DNA of 64,000 nt from NCBI GenBank assembly GCA_018065005.1, contig JAGHUD010000011.1:46592-110591 (forward strand), given 5' to 3'. Of the stretch, positions 1 to 6,543 are shown one piece after another; within the stretch, counting starts at the first letter, position 1, and each line of letters begins with the position of its first letter. The notes beneath the pieces were generated by a model that searched no databases, had not been told where the DNA came from, and saw only the letters and a list, made by a program, of their open reading frames with translations. The stretch comes from Candidatus Physcousia equi (GTDB lineage: Bacteria > Bacteroidota > Bacteroidia > Bacteroidales > Bacteroidaceae). A program made the position numbers and the translations under genes.

Positions 1-689
1 TCCTTCAAGCGAATCTGAGCAGCATCGTTGAAGGCTTCCTTGGTGTAGTCGTTGAAACTGGAAGTCTCACTCAGAGGACGATAAGGGGGATCGAAATAGA
101 AAAGCGTGTTGGCGTGGGCATACGGGAATGTCTCTTCGAAATCGCCAGTCATGATCTCCACTCGTTGCAATAGTTCACTATCCTTGCGGATCGTCACTGG
201 ATCGCAAATCTGTGGATTGATGTATCTGCCAAAGGGAACGTTGAAGAGTCCTTTTTTGTTCACACGATAAAGACCATTGAAGCAAGTGCGATTGAGGAAA
301 ATGAACTTGGTGGTATTCTCTATAGGGTCAAGGTTCTTCTCGTTGTAGCGGTCTCGAGCAGCAAGGAAGAACTCCTTGCGTGCTTCCTCCGTATGAAGGG
401 CATTGTAGGCTGTTTGAAGATCCATGAGAGACACAATCAGTGCCTCCGGATGATCTCGCACAGTGCTGTAGCATGTCGTTAAATCAGGATTTATGTCATT
501 GATGACTGCGTGCTGGATGTTTGGGTATCGCTGTAGCATGTAGAAGAGCATCGCACCTCCGCCCACGAAAGGTTCAATATAGGTAGCATGCTCCCATTTG
601 CCGAAGCCAGCTGGCAGCTGTGCGTCCAGTTGGTCGATGAGTTGAGTTTTTCCTCCCACCCATTTGATAAAAGGCTTTGCTTTTGCCAT
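1..689 (-). CDS. dam: DNA adenine methylase (Dam/DpnM class), 3' part cut by window edge
   Basis: About 229 codons are visible from an ATG at 689; the C-terminus lies off the window. The protein opens with the MAKAKPFIKWVGGKTQL segment and shows the SAM-binding FVGGGA motif near residue 39, NDIN after it, and the catalytic DPPY motif near residue 198. This order (FxGxG then DPPY) is that of alpha-class D12 adenine-N6 methyltransferases, which usually modify GATC. No restriction endonuclease is visible on this side, so it could be an orphan methylase, part of an R-M system continuing off the window, or prophage cargo. A terminator-like hairpin ends about 20 bases upstream of the start, so expression may depend on read-through. 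Family assignment is firm; target site and role are inferred. Confidence 0.9.
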   Translation of the reverse strand, partial: MAKAKPFIKWVGGKTQLIDQLDAQLPAGFGKWEHATYIEPFVGGGAMLFYMLQRYPNIQHAVINDINPDLTTCYSTVRDHPEALIVSLMDLQTAYNALHTEEARKEFFLAARDRYNEKNLDPIENTTKFIFLNRTCFNGLYRVNKKGLFNVPFGRYINPQICDPVTIRKDSELLQRVEIMTGDFEETFPYAHANTLFYFDPPYRPLSETSSFNDYTKEAFNDAAQIRLK

Positions 690-709
690 AGTAATTTTTC
701 TTCCAATAC

Positions 710-747
710 AAAAAAGCCCTTGCCTGAAAAATATTTCAAGTAAGGGC
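710..747 (-). terminator. Rho-independent terminator/attenuator just upstream of dam
   Basis: On the minus strand a GCCCTT/AAGGGC stem is extended by a second 7-bp stem after one mismatch, with loop TATT, followed by six T residues. It lies only about 20 bases before the dam start codon, so it would stop leftward transcription entering dam. Its left arm (744-747) can alternatively pair with 817-820. Confidence 0.7.
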
Positions 748-1145
748 GTGGAAGAAGAATTGTAGTTAACCCATGGCTTAGCACTGCCAGCATCAGACAA
801 CAAACCGTCTGCCCACGCCCTATGTGTAGCGTGAACACCGTTTTCGCGACCATACTGATGCTTTTTTGAAGTGCTAATTCTGGATTACCAGTAACGTCAA
901 GGATGTTCCTTTATAATTACAGCTAAGGATTCTTGTTTCTCTTTGTCTGCTGCACCCCCAGCAGATAAGTAATGTTATTTGTGTGTACGAAAAAGCGTAG
1001 GTGAACATCTTTGCAGCTACTGATTGAGGCCTACCACAGCCCAAGTTTTCCACATACAAAGAGACACCTACGCTTGGCTTATACTATACCCTTTAGTGTG
1101 CACGAAAGCCTGTAAAAGGCCTTCTGCACACAAGGGATGCGTAAA
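710..1145 (-). ncRNA. Candidate structured RNA or leader upstream of dam
   Basis: No convincing gene occupies this stretch, but leftward RNA from it would fold strongly. Stem 1 is 1089-1136 (CCCTT/AAGGG plus GTGTGCA/TGCACAC with an inner GCCT/AGGC). Stem 2 pairs 995-1003 with 1065-1073 (GCGTAGGTG/CACCTACGC, with CTTTG/CAAAG inside) and is followed on the minus strand by TTTTT. Stem 3 pairs 744-751 with 813-820 (GGGCGTGG/CCACGCCC). The last element is the terminator at 710-747. Short open frames here (874-1059 and 491-853, minus) run straight through the stems and look like shadows. It does not match tmRNA, RNase P RNA, SRP RNA or a tRNA by eye. It may be one leader or two independent RNAs. 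Confidence 0.4.
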
Positions 1146-1239
1146 AGCATACCATTAGGCATCACCTATGTCTTGTTTCAGAAAACTTTTTGAATGTGGT
1201 AGTTTCAATCAGCCAAAACAAGCATCAATGACGCTTTTC

Positions 1240-1497
1240 CTATATGTTTTGTTCCTCTATTTTTATGCCTTGAGGAACACTCGGCATTGTCTTATCGCGT
1301 TTTATACGAGTTTCTTCGTCCGCTTCGCAGATGTTTATTTTGTCTGCTATCATATAGTAAACTGCCGATCGCTTGTAGCCCATCGCACCATAAACAAGTT
1401 TATCGTAATCGTTGGCGTACCTTTGAATCGTAGCTTCCGATAGAGTAATGATCTCCACCGAAGCCGTTTCATAGTTCAAAATAGCAATTTGCGACAT
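1240..1497 (-). CDS. Small hypothetical protein, 85 aa
   Basis: An 85-residue protein beginning MSQIAILNYETASVEI. It has no signal peptide or membrane segment and is rich in Tyr, Ile, Asp and Glu. I do not recognise the family. Support for it being real comes from a good Bacteroidetes promoter immediately upstream (1512-1539), ending only about 15 bases before the ATG. It appears monocistronic; downstream on the same strand lies the structured region before dam. Overlapping frames on the opposite strand have no such promoter. Moderately sure it is a gene; function unknown. Confidence 0.55.
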   Translation of the reverse strand: MSQIAILNYETASVEIITLSEATIQRYANDYDKLVYGAMGYKRSAVYYMIADKINICEADEETRIKRDKTMPSVPQGIKIEEQNI

Positions 1498-1511
1498 ATT
1501 TACATTTGTTG

Positions 1512-1539
1512 CAAAGGTAGTGAATTATTCTATTTCAAA
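1512..1539 (-). promoter_or_regulatory. Bacteroidetes-type promoter for the 85-aa gene
   Basis: On the minus strand a TTTG (1536-1539) and a TACCTTTG -7 box (1512-1519) are separated by 16 bases, fitting the TTTG/TAnnTTTG consensus of the Bacteroidetes primary sigma factor. It lies directly before the ATG at 1497. Confidence 0.65.
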
Positions 1540-1779
1540 AAAATAATCACTGCATTTTTTACGTTTTCCTTCGAAAGATTTCGGTTTTCTGAGGCACATA
1601 GCCCCTTCCTCTGCTCTCTTGCGATTTGATTGCGTGAAATGATCGATGGCAAGACACGCAGCAAGACGGCGAGGATGCTTTCAGCAGCCAACACTGATAT
1701 GACATCCTGTGCGGCAACAAGATTCGGCATTTCCTACGACGAATAGGGAAACTCCCCCATAGGCTTATGGATTATCCCT

Positions 1780-1809
1780 TTTGGGAGAACAAGAAATGCC
1801 GTACCTTTG
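1780..1809 (+). promoter_or_regulatory. Bacteroidetes-type promoter for the secreted Cys/His-rich protein
   Basis: TTTG at 1780-1783 and TACCTTTG at 1802-1809, 18 bases apart. It decides the start of the next gene: the in-frame upstream start at 1781 falls inside the promoter, so the ATG at 1880 is used. The rest of 1498-1779 holds no convincing gene. Confidence 0.7.
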
Positions 1810-1879
1810 CAACAGATTCAAGAAGGAGACAGACTTGAACAAAAAAAAAGAATCACAAACCCTAAAAAGAACAACGACT

Positions 1880-2224
1880 ATGAAGACCCTGAACCTTTTG
1901 AAGAACATCGCTCTCGCAGCCGTGATGATGATCGCCAGCCAAGTAAGCGCAGCCAACAAAGCACACGCAGATAAGAGAGCACACAACCACACCATCGTCG
2001 TCCACGCCAACCGACCGGCTCCGATGCCGCGCGGACACGCCATGAGACCGGCTCCCGCTCCTGTGCACCACTGCTGCCAATGCCGCGACTGCAACAAGAT
2101 GCGCCGCGAACTTGATAAGCACATGCGCCGCAACCGCCACGACCCACGCTTCTCGTGCCGCACCTGCAACGACCTGCACCGCATGCTCAACCAGCACAAC
2201 CACGTGCATGACTATCGCCGCTGA
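1880..2224 (+). CDS. Small secreted Cys/His/Arg-rich protein, 114 aa
   Basis: The ATG at 1880 gives an N-terminal signal peptide (MKTLNLLKNIALAAVMMIAS, cleavage probable after SQVSA). The mature part, about 88 residues, is very basic and unusually rich in His, Arg, Pro and Cys. Two cysteine clusters, CCQCRDC and CRTC, sit among many His residues, which suggests metal binding or disulfide-stabilised folding outside the cytoplasm; this is inference from composition only. Own promoter at 1780-1809 and a strong terminator at 2247-2292 make it a single-gene unit. I do not recognise a named family. Confidence 0.7.
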   Translation: MKTLNLLKNIALAAVMMIASQVSAANKAHADKRAHNHTIVVHANRPAPMPRGHAMRPAPAPVHHCCQCRDCNKMRRELDKHMRRNRHDPRFSCRTCNDLHRMLNQHNHVHDYRR

Positions 2225-2246
2225 GCCATGATGTGGCAACACACGA

Positions 2247-2292
2247 AAAAGGCGATGGAAGATGGATTTGAAACCATCTTCCATCGCCTTTT
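2247..2292. terminator. Bidirectional terminator after the secreted protein gene
   Basis: A near-perfect 19-bp stem (arms about 2247-2265 and 2274-2292, reading AAGGCGATGGAAGATGG and its complement) with an 8-base loop, A-tract before and T-tract after. It can stop transcription in both directions between the convergent genes. 2293-2473 shows nothing else. Confidence 0.85.
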
Positions 2293-2473
2293 GCTTGCGC
2301 ACGTCAACTCCCTGCCGAAGTTGAAAGAAGGTGGGAGACGCTGACGAAAACGGGAAGTGCGACTACGCAGTCACGCCCACCAAGATGAGCGGTTCCGGCA
2401 CGCATGATGCCAAATGAAAAAGCCACCCCCGCCCCTGCTGTGGTTGACGAGGCAAGTGCAGTGGTCGGTGGGG

Positions 2474-3178
2474 TCAGTCGTGAAGACTGGTGTAGGAGAT
2501 TTCGTAAAAACAGGGGTAGACAGCCGTGGTAGCTTCCGAATGCCCCTCGGTGTGGGGCAGGATGAGGCGCACAAGCGCTATGCCTTCTCCCTTCTTCTCC
2601 TGACGCCCTATGCGGACATAGGAAAGGGGAAGGAGCCAGCCACTGGGCACCGTGATGGAGCTGTAGCGACGATACATGGCACCTCCGCCGTTCAGACTCG
2701 TGTTGAAGGAGGCAGTGATGGTGCCGTAGTTGTTGGACACATCAAGAATCTCGGGCGTGGTGCTCCAAAAGAGAGATTTGTTGGTGGTCTGCAGACTGTC
2801 GCCAACGATGTTGTACTCGTAATAGCGGCAAGAGAGACGTTTCGACTCTCCTTCGCCCAATTTCTGTCCGACGCCTTTGCGCACAACCTGCATGTAGATG
2901 CCACTGCCGCTGAAGAGGACAAATTCGTTCTCTTCAACATTGGTGGTGGTGTCTTGTGCCACGAATTGCTCTTCGCTAATGACCTTGATGGGTTTCTTGC
3001 TGAAGAACAGGGTGTCGCCTTCTGAATTGAGCAAAAGCATCGGACTGCGCTCCAGGAAGGCGTTGATGGCTTTGCGTTCCTTCTCTTTCTGCTCGGCGTA
3101 TGTCTCGTCGTCCTGACAAGAACCGAGGAGGGTGATGCCCGCCAAGGCTATAAGCATCAGGTGTATCATTCGTTTCAT
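2474..3178 (-). CDS. DUF4827-family lipoprotein
   Basis: A 234-residue protein with a lipoprotein signal: hydrophobic MLIALAGITLLGS followed by Cys at about residue 21. The mature start QDDETYAEQKEKERKAI and the overall length match the DUF4827 family of Bacteroidetes lipoproteins, thought to have an FKBP-like fold; I infer this from recall, not a search. It is exported and probably anchored in the outer membrane. It lies 10 bases downstream of the DHH phosphoesterase on the same strand, so the two are probably co-transcribed. Function unknown. Confidence 0.75.
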   Translation of the reverse strand: MKRMIHLMLIALAGITLLGSCQDDETYAEQKEKERKAINAFLERSPMLLLNSEGDTLFFSKKPIKVISEEQFVAQDTTTNVEENEFVLFSGSGIYMQVVRKGVGQKLGEGESKRLSCRYYEYNIVGDSLQTTNKSLFWSTTPEILDVSNNYGTITASFNTSLNGGGAMYRRYSSITVPSGWLLPLSYVRIGRQEKKGEGIALVRLILPHTEGHSEATTAVYPCFYEISYTSLHD

Positions 3179-3188
3179 ATTTGTCTCT

Positions 3189-4229
3189 TTATTTCTGTTT
3201 CAGTTTGCCTGCATATTTCCGGACGGCTTGCTTTGCCTGCTCGATGGCCTCGTCCATGGTGCAATAGAGGCGACCGCCAGAGGCATTGAGATGGCCGCCA
3301 CCATTGAAGAACTCTGCTGCCATCTCGTTGCAAGGGAAATCGTCGACACTGCGAAGCGAGAGGCGGATGACGCCTTTCTTCTCAGTGTCCTCGCGCAAGA
3401 AGATGCTCAGACGCATGCCCTCGATGCAGAGCGGCTCGTTGACGAACCCGTCGGTCTCACCGCTGCGGATGTTGAAACGGCGCCGCTCCTCGTTGGTGAG
3501 CGACATGATGCTAGTGTGATAGTCGCGCAGCAGTTCCATCTTGGCATAAAGGAGGTAGCCGAGCATGCGGTAGCGGTCGGGAGTGGCTGTGTAGTAGACG
3601 TTGCGGTAGAGGCGGTCTTTATCTATTCCTGTTTCGAGCAGGTGGGCTATGATGTGGAACAGCTCTGGTCGGGAGGAGTTGAAGGTGAAGCCGCCCGTGT
3701 CGGTCATCATGCCGGTGTAGAGAGACACGGCTTCTTCTGTGATGAGTCCGTTGGTCCAGCCGAGTTGGTCTGCCACGCGATAGAGCACCTCGCTTGCTGC
3801 ACAGAATTTGGGCTGGCACACCGTGAACACGGCGCATGGCGTGTCGGGCTCGGGATGGTGGTCGATGATGATGCGGGGAGCGGGGAGCGTGGCTATGAGA
3901 TGCCCCAGTTCGCCTTCGCGATCCAGCTTTCCGTGGTCGAGCATAACGATGAGGTCGGCATCGCTGATGCGCTCCTCCACCTCCTTTTCGTGGCGCAGAT
4001 ACTGCAACACGTCAGCCACGCCGGGCATCCAGTTGAGATTGTCGGGCCAGCGGTCGGGAGCCACACAGACGGCTTCATGACCATGGCGTTGCAGCATGCT
4101 TTGCATCGCAGTCATAGCCCCGAGGGCGTCACCGTCGGGATTGATGTGGCAGACGAGCACAATTTTGTGGGCTGCCTCAATGGTGCGTGCCAGTGTCTGG
4201 CACTCTATGTCAGTTAGTAGGTTCTTCAT
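3189..4229 (-). CDS. nrnA: DHH-family phosphoesterase (NrnA-like nanoRNase/pAp phosphatase)
   Basis: With the ATG at 4229 the protein is 346 aa, normal for NrnA. The DHH domain shows INPDGDALGA near residue 28, MLDHG near residue 97 and IDHHPEPD near residue 123, the metal-binding motifs of DHH enzymes. The DHHA1 domain carries GGGHLNASGG near the C-terminus. Such enzymes degrade 2-5 nt RNAs and dephosphorylate 3'-phosphoadenosine 5'-phosphate in the cytoplasm. An in-frame start 14 codons upstream lacks family similarity and was not used. It is followed after 10 bases by the DUF4827 lipoprotein and preceded by rpe; all three run leftward. Confidence 0.88.
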   Translation of the reverse strand: MKNLLTDIECQTLARTIEAAHKIVLVCHINPDGDALGAMTAMQSMLQRHGHEAVCVAPDRWPDNLNWMPGVADVLQYLRHEKEVEERISDADLIVMLDHGKLDREGELGHLIATLPAPRIIIDHHPEPDTPCAVFTVCQPKFCAASEVLYRVADQLGWTNGLITEEAVSLYTGMMTDTGGFTFNSSRPELFHIIAHLLETGIDKDRLYRNVYYTATPDRYRMLGYLLYAKMELLRDYHTSIMSLTNEERRRFNIRSGETDGFVNEPLCIEGMRLSIFLREDTEKKGVIRLSLRSVDDFPCNEMAAEFFNGGGHLNASGGRLYCTMDEAIEQAKQAVRKYAGKLKQK

Positions 4230-4339
4230 GTCGTGACCCTTCTGTCTGTCTTTTTGTTTCCTGCTCGCCACGATGTCTCAAAGACTTGGAGAGGCAGGCG
4301 TGAGGGAGAGGCGTTTCGACTTTCAACGCTCAGCGCTCC

Positions 4340-4978
4340 TCATTTTAGTCTTCTGATCACTTCTGCTGGATCTGCGGCACCAAACACGGCACTGCCTGCC
4401 ACCAGAATGTCGGCACCTGCCTCGGCGAGTTGTTGCGCATTGTCCAGCGAAACGCCACCGTCCACCTCGATGCGGGTGTGCAGTCCGCGGCTGTCGATGA
4501 GTTGTCGCAGCGCACGCACCTTGGCATAGGTGCGGTCGATGAACGACTGCCCGCCAAAGCCAGGATTGACGCTCATGAGAAGCACCATGTCCAGTTCCTC
4601 GATGATATCCTCAAGCACGCCGACGGGGGTTGAAGGATTGAGCGTGACGGCAGGATGCATGCCCGCCTGACGTATCTGCGAGACGACGCGATGCAGATGG
4701 GTGCATGCTTCTGCGTGCACGTTCATGTAGTATGCGCCCAACTCCTTCACCTCGTTGATGAACTTCTCTGGTTGGACAATCATGAGGTGCACATCAAGCG
4801 GTTTCTGACAGATGCGCGCCACATGTTTCAACACAGGAAAGCCGAAACTGATGTTGGGAACAAACACACCGTCCATCACATCCAGATGGAGGAAGTCGGC
4901 TTCGGATTGGTTGAACCATGCCATCTCGCGCTCCAGATTGGAGAAGTCGGCAGAAAGCAACGATGGAGAAATCTGCAT
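4340..4978 (-). CDS. rpe: Ribulose-phosphate 3-epimerase
   Basis: 212 aa from ATG 4978 (an ATG two codons earlier, 4984, is also possible). It interconverts ribulose 5-phosphate and xylulose 5-phosphate in the pentose phosphate pathway. Hallmarks are MQISPSLLSADF at the N-terminus, LHLDVMDGVFVPN (metal ligands and catalytic Asp), VHLMI, MSVNPGFGGQ and the IEVDGGVS phosphate-binding region. Longer readings upstream reach into non-coding sequence. A TAATTTTG -7 box lies 22 bases upstream of the start. Downstream nrnA starts 110 bases later on the same strand. Confidence 0.95.
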   Translation of the reverse strand: MQISPSLLSADFSNLEREMAWFNQSEADFLHLDVMDGVFVPNISFGFPVLKHVARICQKPLDVHLMIVQPEKFINEVKELGAYYMNVHAEACTHLHRVVSQIRQAGMHPAVTLNPSTPVGVLEDIIEELDMVLLMSVNPGFGGQSFIDRTYAKVRALRQLIDSRGLHTRIEVDGGVSLDNAQQLAEAGADILVAGSAVFGAADPAEVIRRLK

Positions 4979-4999
4979 AATCATAATAGTTTTAGGCGG

Positions 5000-5007
5000 C
5001 AAAATTA
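5000..5007 (-). promoter_or_regulatory. -7 box (TAATTTTG) before rpe
   Basis: Matches TAnnTTTG on the minus strand about 22 bases upstream of the rpe start. No well-spaced TTTG partner is present, so the call rests on the -7 element and position. Confidence 0.45.
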
Positions 5008-5111
5008 GCAAAAAAAATCCACATGGGCGCACAAAAGGACGAAAAATGACAAACATTGCACCGAAAAGCGTGGTTTGCGTCGCCCGCACGCACCCTGCGG
5101 ATGCAACAAAT

Positions 5112-5134
5112 CCCATCTCTTAGCGTGAGATGGG
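5112..5134. terminator. Hairpin downstream of the short 5153-5260 frame
   Basis: CCCATCTC and GAGATGGG form an 8-bp stem with a small loop. It lies about 20 bases past the stop of the short reading frame on the minus strand and could end its transcript; the T-tract is weak. Confidence 0.4.
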
Positions 5135-5152
5135 ACTTGCATGCCGTCTTCA

Positions 5153-5260
5153 TCATACACCAGCTGGAGTGACCGGGCGAAACTGGCGTGCGAAATCGCG
5201 CAGATAGTCAAGAACGGCAGGGCGCACCTTGGGTGCTTCTTTGGGTACAAAGTTCAGCAT
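5153..5260 (-). CDS. Possible 35-aa protein
   Basis: A short frame from ATG 5260 to TGA 5153. It begins MLNFVPKEAPKVRPAVLDYL and ends with an aromatic/basic helix-like segment (LRDFARQFRPVTPAGV). It looks protein-like: an amphipathic Leu/Phe/Arg helix and no low-complexity run. I recall comparable short 'DYLRDFAR/FARSYR' peptides in Bacteroidales genomes but cannot name a family. A hairpin follows at 5112-5134. No clear promoter is seen upstream. The rest of 5008-5600 holds only this, the sigma-gene terminator and GC-rich sequence without genes. Confidence 0.4.
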   Translation of the reverse strand: MLNFVPKEAPKVRPAVLDYLRDFARQFRPVTPAGV

Positions 5261-5400
5261 AGGCAGAACAGGTTAAGTGGATTTGACTCTATGGGTTGAC
5301 CTTCATTTCATCTGCTTCACACATGGATGAAAGAATTCCGAATCCATAGTTATAACGGACAACTGATGCGTTTATTGTGCCAACCAAGAGTTTTGAAAAC

Positions 5401-5433
5401 AAAAAAAGCACCTACTCTGCAAAAGTGGGTGCT
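5401..5433 (-). terminator. Terminator of the ECF sigma factor transcript
   Basis: On the minus strand AGCACCCAC pairs with GTAGGTGCT and is followed by seven T residues. It lies about 170 bases beyond the sigma factor stop codon. Confidence 0.75.
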
Positions 5434-5601
5434 GCGTATTGCGGTTGAGTGGACCGTAAGGGATGGTCGAAGAGCGAGACAACGAGACGGCTCGCGATGA
5501 CGAGCGCTGCGGACGACGAGGGCTGCGGATGGGCTTTGCTCCCCCCTCAGGATAAGCAAAGACAGCCTTGCGGAGTGGCGCGGCGAGGGCTGCGTGATAG
5601 T

Positions 5602-6210
5602 TCAACCCACCAATGAGGCGCGGCGCGACTGCGCCATCGTGCGCAAGTTGCGGATGGCATAGTGGATGCGTCCGAGAGCGGTGTTGATGCTCACCCCGAG
5701 CACCTCAGCCATCTGCTTGAAGGAGAGATTCTCGTAGTAGCGCAGATAGACGGCTTCGCGCTGGTTCTCATTGAGACAATCCACAAGGTCGCGCACGATT
5801 TCTGCCGACTCAAGTGCTTCGAGGTCTTCCTGCATCGTCGGACCGCTGAAGTTGGCATTGTTGAAGTAGTCGCGCTTGACGTCGCCCCCCTCTCCCACAA
5901 ACTCCTGCGACACGATGGTGAGGCAATTTGTGTGGCGATGATGGTCGAGCGAAAGGTTACGACTGATCTGCATCAGCCATGCTCGGAAGTTTCCGTTTGG
6001 CTGATAGCTGCCCTGACGAATGGCTGTGATGGCACGAACGAAAGTGTCTTGAAAGACATCGTTGGCAAGGTCCTCATCTTTGACGAGGAAGAAGATATAA
6101 TTGAACAGCGTCGTTTGGTGACGACTCAAGAGTGCATCGAATGCACTGTCATTGCCTTCTTGGTACAGGCAGACCAACTGATCGTCGGTCAGTGTGCTGT
6201 ATGATTTCAT
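5602..6210 (-). CDS. ECF-type RNA polymerase sigma factor
   Basis: 202 aa. Region 2 is recognisable near residues 25-90 (FDALLSRHQTTLFNYIFFLV, then DLANDVFQDTFVRA and FRAWLMQISRNLSLDHHR). Region 4 occupies about residues 135-185, with LNENQREAVYLRYYENLSFK and the helix-turn-helix VLGVSINTALGRIHYAIRNL. It directs RNA polymerase to a specific promoter set, probably under stress. No anti-sigma factor gene is adjacent, so the controlling signal is not evident. A promoter lies about 110 bases upstream (6321-6352) and a terminator at 5401-5433, so it appears monocistronic. Confidence 0.92.
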   Translation of the reverse strand: MKSYSTLTDDQLVCLYQEGNDSAFDALLSRHQTTLFNYIFFLVKDEDLANDVFQDTFVRAITAIRQGSYQPNGNFRAWLMQISRNLSLDHHRHTNCLTIVSQEFVGEGGDVKRDYFNNANFSGPTMQEDLEALESAEIVRDLVDCLNENQREAVYLRYYENLSFKQMAEVLGVSINTALGRIHYAIRNLRTMAQSRRASLVG

Positions 6211-6320
6211 TACTTGCGAAGTTTTTGATAAAGAAGTAACGATGTTTCGATAGGCAATAGTATTTGAAAATGAATAAATAGGTGAAAGCTGTTAAGCACC
6301 GTATGTGTGCCTTTCGGGTG

Positions 6321-6352
6321 CAAAGGACGCACTTTTTTGCGAACTATGCAAA
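6321..6352 (-). promoter_or_regulatory. Probable promoter of the ECF sigma factor gene
   Basis: On the minus strand TTTG (6349-6352) is followed after 20 bases by GTCCTTTG (6321-6328), a near match to TAnnTTTG. The leader would be about 105 bases. The remainder of 6211-6441 shows no gene. Confidence 0.45.
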
Positions 6353-6441
6353 CTTTTTTCTGAAAATAATCTAAAAAAAGCAGAAAAGAAACATCAAAAT
6401 TCCGTTTTCTGCCATTTCACTATGCTGAGACCACACGCTTC

Positions 6442-6543
6442 TTACTCGATGCGAGCACCTTCACAGAAGCGGGCTCCTTTTGCAACAATCAAAGCACTGA
6501 GGCTTGATTACTCGATGTGAGCACCTTCGCAGAAGCGGGCTCC
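6442..6543 (-). repeat. In-frame direct repeat of the fmt 3' end
   Basis: A 36-base sequence containing the last codons and stop of fmt (6508-6543) recurs with two mismatches at 6442-6477. The offset is 66 bases, exactly 22 codons. Read in the fmt frame past its TAA, the downstream copy encodes GARFCEGARIE and a second TAA, against GARFCEGAHIE at the real C-terminus. Confidence 0.85.

Noticed and set aside
875..890. ATTCTGGATT resembling the 5' end of tmRNA
   Set aside because: No tRNA-like domain, tag reading frame or matching 3' end on the plus strand; chance match.
874..1059. 61-aa minus-strand frame (MYVENLGCGRPQ...)
   Set aside because: Runs through two strong stems and an internal terminator-like T-tract, and has no promoter or ribosome site; better explained as a shadow of a folded RNA.
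1168..1443. 91-aa plus-strand frame
   Set aside because: Antisense to the 85-aa gene that has a good promoter; composition is not protein-like.
1530..1730. 66-aa minus-strand frame
   Set aside because: Ends inside the promoter region of the next gene; no homology or start signals.
3132..4217. 361-aa plus-strand frame antisense to nrnA
   Set aside because: Mirror of a well-recognised DHH protein in GC-rich DNA.
5372..5605. 77-aa minus-strand frame after the sigma factor
   Set aside because: Contains the sigma-factor terminator hairpin and is Arg/Ser-rich low-quality sequence.
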